Shown here: positions 45,106-53,466 of the stretch, piece after piece
Layout of the letters: each line of letters opens with the position of its first letter
How positions within the stretch are numbered: position 1 is the stretch's first letter
Assembly (NCBI GenBank): GCA_945868825.1
Contig: CAMBMM010000001.1
Coordinates: forward strand, 248,001 to 312,000
Direction of reading: 5' to 3'
Length of the DNA stretch: 64,000 nucleotides
From: Sphingobacterium thalpophilum
GTDB taxonomy: Bacteria; Bacteroidota; Bacteroidia; Sphingobacteriales; Sphingobacteriaceae
Position numbers and translations under genes: made by a program
Notes under the pieces: model-generated
Seen by the model: only the letters and a program-made list of their open reading frames with translations
The model's database searches: none
Told to the model about the DNA's origin: nothing

Positions 45106-46450
45106 ACTATTTCTAGCTATTTTGCTTTTTGCTGGCTTTAGCAGCTTAGCACAAGCCCAAACCGGAATCAACTACCAAGGACTAGCCCGCAGAGCCAGCG
45201 GAGCCCCTGTAGCCGAACAAAACATCAAAATTAAATTAAGCATTCGCGATTTAACTGCTAGTGGTACCGTAGTTTATACCGAAACCCGCAGCACCGCCAC
45301 CAATAAATTTGGTTTGTTTAATGTGGTAATAGGCAGCACAGGCGCAGCCAGCCAAACCGGCACCTTAGCCAGCCTAAACTGGGCAACAGGAGCCAAATTT
45401 TTACAAGTAGAATTAGACCCCGACGGTGCCAATAACTTTGTAGATATGGGTACTATCCAATTGCAAGCTGTACCTTACGCTTTATATGCCAACGACGTAG
45501 CCAAACTACAAGGCAAAGCAATAAGCACTACCGCTCCGACGGCTAACCAAATTTTAAAATACAACGGCACCGCTTGGGCCCCTGCAAACGAAGGTGGTTT
45601 AAGCGTTGGTGCAGTAGCAACTACTGCTACGCCCAATGCAGCTAGCGTTACCAACGGCGTATTAAACTTAGCCCCTGCCGATGCTACAAATGCCGGTATT
45701 GTAAGCACCGGTACCCAGAGTTTTGCTGGTGCTAAAACCTTTAGTAGCGGCCTAACGGTTACTACTAAACCCTTTTTACCTACCAAATTAACTTCAACTC
45801 AAATTAGCGCTTTAGCTACTGTAGAAGAAGGTATGGTGGTGTACAACACCACGCAACAAAAATTACAGGTATATGCTAAACAAGAGGGTACAGACCCAAT
45901 TAATGAGACTTTTGTGGGAACTTATACCAATGGTGCCGATTTTATTTTCCAAACCTTTGTTTCACCTGTCTCAGGTACAGTAACTTCCATAGAACTTTAT
46001 ACCGCTGATCTGAGTAATGGTAGTATGGGGGGTGGTCCGTTTGGTGCTTATATCAGTCTAAGAATGGGAAAATCCGATGCTGAAGTCCAAATGAATATGT
46101 CAAGTGGAACTTGGTTTAGCGGTATGGGCATGTCATCCCAACTTACAAGCGCTCCGCAATGGGTAACTGTTACACTCAGTACGCCTTTGTCTGTTGTGGG
46201 TGGGGGAAGTTATGGCTTTAGAGTGAATGCCAGTAGTTTGTGTAGTGGTGGTATGATGGGTATGTCGGGGCACGTATTGGCAGTAAACAATTCCTATCCA
46301 AACGGTTCTGCATATTTTGACAATACTCCAGGTGCTTCAAGTTGTGGTTCTAAGATCATAAATGGCGATGATTTATTGTTTAAAGTACGCATTACCCCAA
46401 ATTCTGGATCCATCAATGCACCTAGTTTAAATTGGATAAACTTACATTAA
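45092..46450 (+). CDS. Secreted modular surface protein A (shared N-terminal half)
   Basis: The 452-residue protein has a signal peptide (MKRTKLFLAILLFAGFSSLAQ, cleavage before QTGINY). An N-terminal domain follows (about 24-145: INYQGLARRASGAPVAEQNI to VPYALYANDVAK), then a tail-fibre-like linker (SFAGAKTF). The C-terminal part (about 260-452) is unlike that of its paralogue and carries a Met-rich stretch. Residues 23-215 are nearly identical to the gene at 46985. No type B sorting domain is visible at its C-terminus, so how it is displayed is unclear. It overlaps the PorP gene by 14 nt. Function is unknown; adhesion is a guess from the architecture. Confidence 0.8.
   Translation: MKRTKLFLAILLFAGFSSLAQAQTGINYQGLARRASGAPVAEQNIKIKLSIRDLTASGTVVYTETRSTATNKFGLFNVVIGSTGAASQTGTLASLNWATGAKFLQVELDPDGANNFVDMGTIQLQAVPYALYANDVAKLQGKAISTTAPTANQILKYNGTAWAPANEGGLSVGAVATTATPNAASVTNGVLNLAPADATNAGIVSTGTQSFAGAKTFSSGLTVTTKPFLPTKLTSTQISALATVEEGMVVYNTTQQKLQVYAKQEGTDPINETFVGTYTNGADFIFQTFVSPVSGTVTSIELYTADLSNGSMGGGPFGAYISLRMGKSDAEVQMNMSSGTWFSGMGMSSQLTSAPQWVTVTLSTPLSVVGGGSYGFRVNASSLCSGGMMGMSGHVLAVNNSYPNGSAYFDNTPGASSCGSKIINGDDLLFKVRITPNSGSINAPSLNWINLH
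45151..45742 (+). repeat. Long direct repeat, copy 1
   Basis: This segment encodes the N-terminal domain and linker of protein A. It aligns base for base at very high identity with 47050-47652, with one 9-nt insertion in the second copy near the linker. The copies are about 1.9 kb apart, in the same orientation. Confidence 0.85.
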
Positions 46451-46468
46451 TATTTAGCATTAAATTTT

Positions 46469-46981
46469 ATGAAAAATAAAACTTTTTTAACGTTCCTGCT
46501 AGTAAGTTTTGGCTTAACGGCTTTTGCCCAAAACACGGCACATAAGGTGCTTAACAGCACCGGCGGAAGCAAAACCTACCTCAACATTACCTACGATTGG
46601 AGTGTAGGCGAATTGGCCTTGGTGCAAAGTGTATTTGCGGAGAAAACCACGCTAAACAATGGTTTTTTACAAACAGATAAACAAGTAGATACCTATGCTG
46701 GAGGCGGTATGAGCGTAATTGCAAACAATACCATGAGCCCCAACAACGATGGCAAAAACGATACCTGGGTGATTGAAAACCTGATAGATTTTCCGATAAA
46801 TGAGGTCATGGTATTCGATCGTGCTGGCCGTGTAGTTTTTCAAACCAAAAACTACCAAAACGATTGGAACGGACAATTTAACGGTAGCCCTTTGGCCGAA
46901 GACACTTACTACTTTGTATTAACCGTACCCCGCGAAGGTCGTATGGTTAGCAAAAAAGGATTTATTACTATTGTAAAATAA
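46469..46981 (+). CDS. Minimal secreted protein with type B (CHU_C) sorting domain
   Basis: The 170-residue protein has a signal peptide (MKNKTFLTFLLVSFGLTAFA), about 60 residues of passenger (YDWSVGELALVQSV and TTLNNGFLQ, a segment common near sorting domains), and a complete type B C-terminal domain of about 85 residues (NTMSPNNDGKNDTWVIENL to SKKGFITIVK). It should leave the cell by type IX secretion. It is almost only a sorting domain, so it may act as an anchor or partner for the neighbouring proteins; that is inference. It lies 18 nt after protein A and 3 nt before protein B. Confidence 0.86.
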   Translation: MKNKTFLTFLLVSFGLTAFAQNTAHKVLNSTGGSKTYLNITYDWSVGELALVQSVFAEKTTLNNGFLQTDKQVDTYAGGGMSVIANNTMSPNNDGKNDTWVIENLIDFPINEVMVFDRAGRVVFQTKNYQNDWNGQFNGSPLAEDTYYFVLTVPREGRMVSKKGFITIVK

Positions 46982-46984
46982 GTT

Positions 46985-48688
46985 ATGAACGCACTAAAAA
47001 ATGTACGCATACTAGCCTTGCTAGTTTTATGGACGCTTGGCAACAGCGCACAAGCCCAAACCGGCATCAATTACCAAGGTTTGGCCCGCAGAGCCAGCGG
47101 AGCACCCGTAGCCGAACAAAACATTAAACTAAAATTAAGCATTCGCGATTTAACTGTAAGCGGTACGGTAGTATATACCGAAACCCGCAGTACCACCACC
47201 AACAAATTTGGTTTGTTTAATGTGGTAATAGGCAGCACTGGCGCAGCCAGCCAAACTGGTACCCTAGCCGGTGTAAACTGGGCTACTGGAGCCAAATTTT
47301 TACAAGTAGAATTAGACCCCGATGGCGCCAATAATTTTGTAGATATGGGTACCACCCAACTGCAAGCTGTACCTTATGCGTTATATGCCAACGATGTAGC
47401 CAAGATACAAGGCAAAGCACTAAGCACTACCGCTCCAACGGCCAACCAAATTTTAAAATATAACGGCACCACTTGGGCCCCAGCAAACGAAGCGGCAGGT
47501 TCAAGTATTACGGTAGGTGCTGTGGCAGCTACTGCTACTCCCAATGCCGCTAGTATTACGAGTGGCGTATTGAATTTAGCCCCTGCCGATGCCACGAATG
47601 CTGGTATTGTCACTACTGCTGCGCAAAGTTTTGCTGGCGCTAAAACTTTCACTAATGACCTTGTAATTAATAGTGTAAAAATTGGCCGTGGAATTGGTAA
47701 TAATGACCAAAATACGGCAATTGGAGCTGCTGCATTAGGTACCGGCACGGGTACTAGAAATACAGCAGTTGGTTACGCTGCACTGTTAAATTATTCTGGT
47801 ACATCCTTCGATAATAATACCTCAGTAGGTTATTATAATTTTCCTTCATTAACCACCGGCCAGCAGAACACTTCTATTGGTGCCGAGGCCATGTTGCATT
47901 TAACCACGGGTAATCATAATACCGCTATTGGTGCACAAACTCTATTAAATACTACTGGAAACAACAATACCGCTATTGGTTACCGAGCTGGCGAAACATT
48001 GGCTGCCGGGAGTAGCAATACTTTGCTTGGGCACGGGGCCAATGTAGGGTCACCTACCTCAGATAATTCCACCGCTATTGGTGCTTTTGCCACAGTAACT
48101 ACCGATAATACCATTCAATTGGGAAACACCGGTATTACTAATGTAAAAACTTCGGGTAAGTTAACTACCGGAGCCATTACCTACCCCAATACCGATGGTG
48201 CTAGTGGCCAAGCCTTGGTTACCAACGGCACAGGCACGGCATCGTGGCAAACTGTTGGTGGTGCTGGTGGCGGACCTACCTATAAACAATCACGGGTAAA
48301 TCAATATTCTAATACTGCCACTACCGATTCTGAAATTGAAGTGGGTGGTATGGTGTTTAGATACAATTATCAAAGTCAAAAAATTGAAGTTAAACGTACT
48401 ACAAATCTAGAATCTGAGTGGGGAGCGTACAATACCTCCCGTATTGAGGGTGGGACATCGCAACCACTTCAAAGTCCATGGATAGTTTCTGCTTTCACTA
48501 CTGCGTTTTCAGAAATATATGGGACCTCAAGTGGTGGTCCTGCGTTAACAATTGCAGGAGCTTACAATTCCTATGAATTTGAACTCACTCCCTATTTACG
48601 TGGCCAAGCAAGCGACAACCATTCATTTAATATTAAAGTATTGTTAGATCCTTGGTCAGTTGTTACACTGCGGGTAGTGTATTACTAA
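46985..48688 (+). CDS. Secreted modular surface protein B with YadA-head-like repeats
   Basis: The 567-residue protein has a signal peptide (MNALKNVRILALLVLWTLGN). The N-terminal domain and linker (about 23-225) are nearly identical to those of protein A. A run of NTAIG-type repeats follows (about 243-380), as in the head of trimeric autotransporter adhesins. After a Gly-rich hinge (TVGGAGGGPT) comes a C-terminal domain of about 140 residues that I do not recognise. Neither a YadA membrane anchor nor a type B sorting domain is present. Trimeric, adhesin-like function is inferred from the repeat. It is the last gene of the operon and is followed by a terminator. Confidence 0.8.
   Translation: MNALKNVRILALLVLWTLGNSAQAQTGINYQGLARRASGAPVAEQNIKLKLSIRDLTVSGTVVYTETRSTTTNKFGLFNVVIGSTGAASQTGTLAGVNWATGAKFLQVELDPDGANNFVDMGTTQLQAVPYALYANDVAKIQGKALSTTAPTANQILKYNGTTWAPANEAAGSSITVGAVAATATPNAASITSGVLNLAPADATNAGIVTTAAQSFAGAKTFTNDLVINSVKIGRGIGNNDQNTAIGAAALGTGTGTRNTAVGYAALLNYSGTSFDNNTSVGYYNFPSLTTGQQNTSIGAEAMLHLTTGNHNTAIGAQTLLNTTGNNNTAIGYRAGETLAAGSSNTLLGHGANVGSPTSDNSTAIGAFATVTTDNTIQLGNTGITNVKTSGKLTTGAITYPNTDGASGQALVTNGTGTASWQTVGGAGGGPTYKQSRVNQYSNTATTDSEIEVGGMVFRYNYQSQKIEVKRTTNLESEWGAYNTSRIEGGTSQPLQSPWIVSAFTTAFSEIYGTSSGGPALTIAGAYNSYEFELTPYLRGQASDNHSFNIKVLLDPWSVVTLRVVYY
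47050..47652 (+). repeat. Long direct repeat, copy 2
   Basis: This second copy of the N-terminal module (see 45151-45742) lies in gene B. It is in direct orientation, so recombination between the copies would delete the intervening sorting-domain gene and fuse A's start to B's end. Confidence 0.85.
47711..48120 (+). repeat. Tandem YadA-head-type repeat coding region
   Basis: About seven imperfect copies of a roughly 14- to 20-residue unit occur in frame, each with an N-T/S-A/S-x-G core: NTAIGAAAL, NTAVGYAAL, NTSVGYYNF, NTSIGAEAM, NTAIGAQTL, NTAIGYRAG and STAIGAFAT. In YadA-like proteins such repeats form a left-handed beta-roll trimer. Confidence 0.8.
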
Positions 48689-48696
48689 AATTTTTT

Positions 48697-48723
48697 AAGG
48701 CCCCTAAATCGGGCCTTTTTTTT
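48697..48723 (+). terminator. Terminator after surface-protein operon
   Basis: Stem AAGGCCC (48697-48703) with GGGCCTT (48711-48717) and a 7-nt loop is followed by a T run, 9 nt after the stop of protein B. Confidence 0.8.
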
Positions 48724-48837
48724 GTTCAACCCACACCCTAGCTGGTGTTTTAAATACTGATTTTAACTTATTAAAGGGTATAAGTTTTAGTATTCGTAGC
48801 TAATTGCTAAATTTAGTGCTTCATTAATTCTAACACC

Positions 48838-51800
48838 ATGCAGTCCAGGTATCGGTTTTTGTATGCCTTTTTGTTTTTACTCTCCTTTTTGGTGTTCAGC
48901 AAACCTGCGTTTGCGCAAAACACTTCTAATGAGGGTACCGATTTCTGGGTGGCTTATACGGGCCACGTGGATGCTAAATCATCTCGTTTAACACTTTTTA
49001 TTACGGCTAAAGTAAACGCAACGGTAACGGTTGTAGCCGGTGGAGTGGCATTGGCCCCTGTAACGGTTACTGCGAATTCAGCTGTTCCAGTATACATTAA
49101 TCCCAATGTGTACACAACTTATAACGAGCAATCGGATGGTATAGCTGTGAATAGAGGCATACATGTTACTTCTACAGTGCCCATTATTTTATATTCTCAC
49201 ATATCGAATTCAGCCCGTTCTGCAGCTACCATGGTTTTGCCTACCAAAGCCCTTGGTAACGAATATTATACTATGGCTTACAATCAAATGTCAAGTTCGT
49301 TAGAGTATATGGTGTCGCAATTTACCATTGTGGGGGTAGAAGATAATACCCTTACCGAAATTACCTTACCTGCCGGTGTAAATAGCATTTCAAATGCCAG
49401 CCACACAGCAGGTTCTACCTATCAAATTACCTTAAACAAAGGCGATGTTTATCAATTTCAATCAAACAAAGATGTAACGGGTGTAAAAATTACCACGGTG
49501 GGTGCCTGTAAACCCCTTGCCGTTTTTTCTGGGAGTACAAAGTCTGGTTTTTGTGAACAGCCGGGTTCTGTTTCTGGGTCGGGCCAGGATAATTTATATC
49601 AACAGCTTTTCCCGCTCAGCACCTGGGGTAAAAACTACCTTACCGCTCCATTTTACAATGCCTTGCATGGGGTAAAAGATGTTATTCGTATTTTGGTGGG
49701 TAAAGACAATACCACCGTTACTGTAAACGGTTCTACTACTTCAGCCAATGGTGTTGCACTTGCCAATCCCTATGCCAAAGGCAGTATCATCACTTTTTCG
49801 AGTTCTGCCCCCAATACCATAAGTGCAAGCGAACCCATAAGTGTGGCACAAATTCAAGTGTCGGCCAGTTGCAATCCGAATAATATCAATTTAAACAATC
49901 AAACATACCCCGGTGATCCGGAGTTGACCATATTGAACCCCATAGAGCAAACCTTAAAAGATATTACGGTGTATTCTGCTGTTTCGGTTGCCGCAGCGCC
50001 AACCAATATTACCAAGCATTACATCAATGTTATTTTAAAAACAGCCGATATTCCGGTATTTACATTAGATAATGTTGCGGTTCCGTCTAGCCAGTTTACG
50101 GCTATTGATGCCACTTACAGTTATTTAATTAAAGATGTCACCGCCGCTTCGGCTACCAATCCAACGCATCGCATTAAATGTGCTGGAGATGGTTTTCTGG
50201 CTATTGCTTATGGCTATGGAAACTACGAGTCGTATGCCTATTTGGCGGGTGCCGATATTAAAAATTTAACTCAATTTATTGAAATTAAAGATCCGAACTC
50301 CAACCAAGTGGCTCCTAGTGGTTGTGCCAGTAAAAATTTCAATTTAGAAACTACCTTATCGTATCAAACCACCGAGTTGCGTTGGAATTTGGCCGATGGG
50401 CAGTCTGAAATTATTCAAGCAAACCCTACATTCGATAGGCAATATGTTCAAAATGGCGTAACCCTTTACGTCTATAAATTACAAACGGCCGTTAATTATC
50501 CCACAGCTGGAATCAAAAATATTATCGTAAAATCATTAAACCCAGGGGCTAGCCTTTGTGGCGATTACGACATTATTAATTTGAGTTTTGAGGTTTTTGC
50601 TTTACCCACAGCGGTGTTTAGCGCTAGCTTGCAGGCTTGTGTGAATTCGGGCGTAACATTTTCCGATCAAAGTACACCCAATGGCACTACCATTAAAAAA
50701 TGGATTTGGGATTTTAAAGATGGTACGGTATTAGAAAATACCGTTGCTGGAGCACCTTTTTCTCATGTGTATACGCTACCTGGAGATTATCTTCCGGTAT
50801 TAACATTAATAACTCAGAATGATTGTTCGATTACCAGTGCGCCAAAAGCCGTACATATCACTCCACTGCCTGTTGCTACCTTTAGTTCTAGTACGCCAAC
50901 TTGTGAGCAACGGGCCATACAATTTACCGATCAGTCTACCACAGTTGAAGGCACTATTACAGCTTGGAACTGGAATTTTGGCGATGGGCAAACCGCTACT
51001 ACGCAAAATCCTCAACACACCTATACCGCTGCAGGTTCTTACACGGTAAGCTTAACGGTTCGTACGAGTTTAGGTTGTGAACAAAGCTCATCTGCTACCG
51101 TAATCGTGGTAAATGCCCTGCCCATTGTAGATTTTATTACACCTTCGTTTTGTTTGTCAGATATCACGGCTTCTTTTCCCAATCAAACTACTAATGCCGA
51201 TGGTTCTACTACAAATTTAACCTATGCTTGGAACTTTGGCGATGCGCTAAAATCTACCCCAAGCAACCCAAATACCTCCACAAGTAGAAATCCAACGCAT
51301 AATTATTCGGATCCGGGCGATTATAGCATCTCCTTGGAAGTAACTACTGCCCAAGGATGTTCGGTTACGCAGACTAAAACATTTAGGGTAAATGGTATTA
51401 ATCCTATTGCTGATTTTGAAGTGGTTAATTCGTCTAATTTGTGTAGTAAAAATTCGGTTTCATTTATTAATAAATCGTATGTAGTGGGTTTTGGTAGCGT
51501 TACCCGATTAGAATGGTATTTTGATTATGGGAATAACCCCATTCAGGTGCTGGTAGATAATAATCCTAGCCCCGATAAAGTATACACGTTTAGCTATCCT
51601 ACTTTTCACACGCCGGCAACTAAGAATTATTCGGTGCGTTTAGTGGCTTACTCGGGTGGTGTATGTGTGAGTTTAGAAACTATTAAGACTATTGTTCTTA
51701 AATCGGTGCCCGAAGTAGCATTTAGTGCTTTATCGTCTGTATGCCAAGAAATTACGCCTTTCCAAATTACGCAAGCCACAGAATTGTATAATTTTAGCGG

Positions 51801-52449
51801 TACCTTCCGATTTAGTGGTACGGGAGTTACCAGTTCGGGTAGATTTAGTCCCTTACTTGCTGGTGTAGGTACACATCCAATTAAATACGTATTTACCGCC
51901 CAAAACGGTTGCGCCGATTCGGCAAGCCGGAGTATTACGGTATTTGCCACACCAACAGTAAATGCGGGTAGAGATACTATCATTTTAGCTGGAGGTACGG
52001 TTCAATTGCAAGCGCAAGCAGCCGGTATTGGTTTAGACTACCGATGGACTCCGATTTCATATTTAAGTGATCCGCAAATTGCCAATCCGATTGCATCTCC
52101 TAATCAAGATATACTGTATACGCTTACCGTTTCGTCTAATCAGGGCTGTTTAGCTGCCGATAATATATTTATTAAGGTATTGCAGTTGCCCGAAATTCCG
52201 AATGCGTTTACGCCTAATGCCGATGGCTATAACGATGTGTGGAACATTCGCTATTTACAAAGTTATACCAATGCTACCGTAGAGATTTTTAATCGTTATG
52301 GGCAACAAGTATTTTATTCGTTAGGCTATGCCAATCCTTGGGATGGTCGTTTTAAAAGCGAAGAATTGCCCATGGGCACCTATTATTATATCATCAATCC
52401 GGGAAATGGGCGTAAGGCCATGACTGGAGCAGTAACACTAATTAAATAA
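48838..52449 (+). CDS. Large secreted IgGFc-binding/PKD protein with type B (CHU_C) sorting domain
   Basis: The 1203-residue protein has a signal peptide (LFLLSFLVFSKPAFA). An IgGFc-binding-like region covers about residues 30-480 (SNEGTDFWVAYTGHVDA, TSTVPIILYSHISNSA). At least three PKD domains follow between about 590 and 870 (WIWDFKDG, WNWNFGDGQTATTQNPQHTY, YAWNFGD), and more Ig-like regions lie beyond. The C-terminal type B sorting domain covers about 1119-1203 (EIPNAFTPNADGYNDVWNIR). It should be exported by type IX secretion and attached to the surface, with adhesion or gliding as a probable role. A PorP/SprF gene starts 1 nt after its stop. Confidence 0.87.
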   Translation: MQSRYRFLYAFLFLLSFLVFSKPAFAQNTSNEGTDFWVAYTGHVDAKSSRLTLFITAKVNATVTVVAGGVALAPVTVTANSAVPVYINPNVYTTYNEQSDGIAVNRGIHVTSTVPIILYSHISNSARSAATMVLPTKALGNEYYTMAYNQMSSSLEYMVSQFTIVGVEDNTLTEITLPAGVNSISNASHTAGSTYQITLNKGDVYQFQSNKDVTGVKITTVGACKPLAVFSGSTKSGFCEQPGSVSGSGQDNLYQQLFPLSTWGKNYLTAPFYNALHGVKDVIRILVGKDNTTVTVNGSTTSANGVALANPYAKGSIITFSSSAPNTISASEPISVAQIQVSASCNPNNINLNNQTYPGDPELTILNPIEQTLKDITVYSAVSVAAAPTNITKHYINVILKTADIPVFTLDNVAVPSSQFTAIDATYSYLIKDVTAASATNPTHRIKCAGDGFLAIAYGYGNYESYAYLAGADIKNLTQFIEIKDPNSNQVAPSGCASKNFNLETTLSYQTTELRWNLADGQSEIIQANPTFDRQYVQNGVTLYVYKLQTAVNYPTAGIKNIIVKSLNPGASLCGDYDIINLSFEVFALPTAVFSASLQACVNSGVTFSDQSTPNGTTIKKWIWDFKDGTVLENTVAGAPFSHVYTLPGDYLPVLTLITQNDCSITSAPKAVHITPLPVATFSSSTPTCEQRAIQFTDQSTTVEGTITAWNWNFGDGQTATTQNPQHTYTAAGSYTVSLTVRTSLGCEQSSSATVIVVNALPIVDFITPSFCLSDITASFPNQTTNADGSTTNLTYAWNFGDALKSTPSNPNTSTSRNPTHNYSDPGDYSISLEVTTAQGCSVTQTKTFRVNGINPIADFEVVNSSNLCSKNSVSFINKSYVVGFGSVTRLEWYFDYGNNPIQVLVDNNPSPDKVYTFSYPTFHTPATKNYSVRLVAYSGGVCVSLETIKTIVLKSVPEVAFSALSSVCQEITPFQITQATELYNFSGTFRFSGTGVTSSGRFSPLLAGVGTHPIKYVFTAQNGCADSASRSITVFATPTVNAGRDTIILAGGTVQLQAQAAGIGLDYRWTPISYLSDPQIANPIASPNQDILYTLTVSSNQGCLAADNIFIKVLQLPEIPNAFTPNADGYNDVWNIRYLQSYTNATVEIFNRYGQQVFYSLGYANPWDGRFKSEELPMGTYYYIINPGNGRKAMTGAVTLIK

Positions 52450-52450
52450 T

Positions 52451-53464
52451 ATGAAATTGAGGTGCTGCATACTTATTTTTATGTGTTTAAGCAGGGATAT
52501 TTTTGCTCAGCAAGTGCCTCAATACACTCAATATAGTTTAAATAGCTTCTTAATTAATCCAGCTGTAGCGGGAATAGAAAACTATACCGATTTGCGTTTT
52601 GGCAACCGCATGCAATGGACGGGTTTAACAGGTGCTCCGCAAACCAAATACGTATCTATGCACACTGCTTTGGGTAAAAATTACTTGGGTGATAATGCAA
52701 ATTCTTTTTCGGGAACCGGAGAAAATCCCATGAGTAGAAGTTTTGTGCAAAGCTATCAAGCAGCCGCTCCACACCATGGTGTGGGTGTTATTGCTTTGGT
52801 TGATAAAACGGGACCCTTGAAAAATACCGAAGTGAAATTGAATTATGCCTATCATTTGGGTATTTCTAGTCAATTAAACCTTTCGGTTGGCGTATCTGCT
52901 GGCTTTAATCAAGTGGCTTTAGATGCAGCTAGTATTACCTTTGAAAACCCGGGTGATCCTTTCTTTTCCACAACAAATTTCCAAAAAGTGGTACCCACAT
53001 TGAGTATTGGTACTTGGGTATATGGATCGCGTTTTTATGGGGGTATAGCCATTCATCAGCTTTTACCTAATCGTACCTTGTTTTTAAGTAATACGATTGC
53101 ACGTTCTGAGAAGTTAAATCCTCAAATTCTAATTAATGCAGGTTATAAAGTGTCATTAAGTGAAGATATAGCTGCTTTCCCATCTGTTTTAGTAAATTAT
53201 ATGGGTAAAAATACAGGCATTGGCACCGATGCTAACTTGAAATTTGCATTTAAAGATAAATTTTGGTTAGGTGCTGGGTATCGTCGTGGCGATTCTTTTT
53301 CGGCAACGGCTGGTTTTACGCTCAGTTATTTGCTTAATGTGGGCTATTCGTACGATTTTACTACTTCCCGCTTGAATACCGTAAGCAATGGTTCGCATGA
53401 AATTGTAGTGGGTATTTTATTAAACAACAGGTACCGGGTAAATTGCCCTCAAATGAATTGGTAA
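52451..53464 (+). CDS. PorP/SprF family type IX secretion membrane protein
   Basis: The 337-residue protein has a signal peptide (MKLRCCILIFMCLSRDIFA) followed by QQVPQYTQYSLNSFLINPAVAG, the PorP/SprF signature, and beta-barrel strands (YRRGDSFSATAGFTLSY). It likely lies in the outer membrane and assists secretion or anchoring of the 1203-residue protein encoded just upstream. The gene is one nucleotide after that gene and stops 2 nt before the convergent rpoN, so there is no room for a terminator between them. Confidence 0.91.
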   Translation: MKLRCCILIFMCLSRDIFAQQVPQYTQYSLNSFLINPAVAGIENYTDLRFGNRMQWTGLTGAPQTKYVSMHTALGKNYLGDNANSFSGTGENPMSRSFVQSYQAAAPHHGVGVIALVDKTGPLKNTEVKLNYAYHLGISSQLNLSVGVSAGFNQVALDAASITFENPGDPFFSTTNFQKVVPTLSIGTWVYGSRFYGGIAIHQLLPNRTLFLSNTIARSEKLNPQILINAGYKVSLSEDIAAFPSVLVNYMGKNTGIGTDANLKFAFKDKFWLGAGYRRGDSFSATAGFTLSYLLNVGYSYDFTTSRLNTVSNGSHEIVVGILLNNRYRVNCPQMNW

Positions 53465-53466
53465 TT

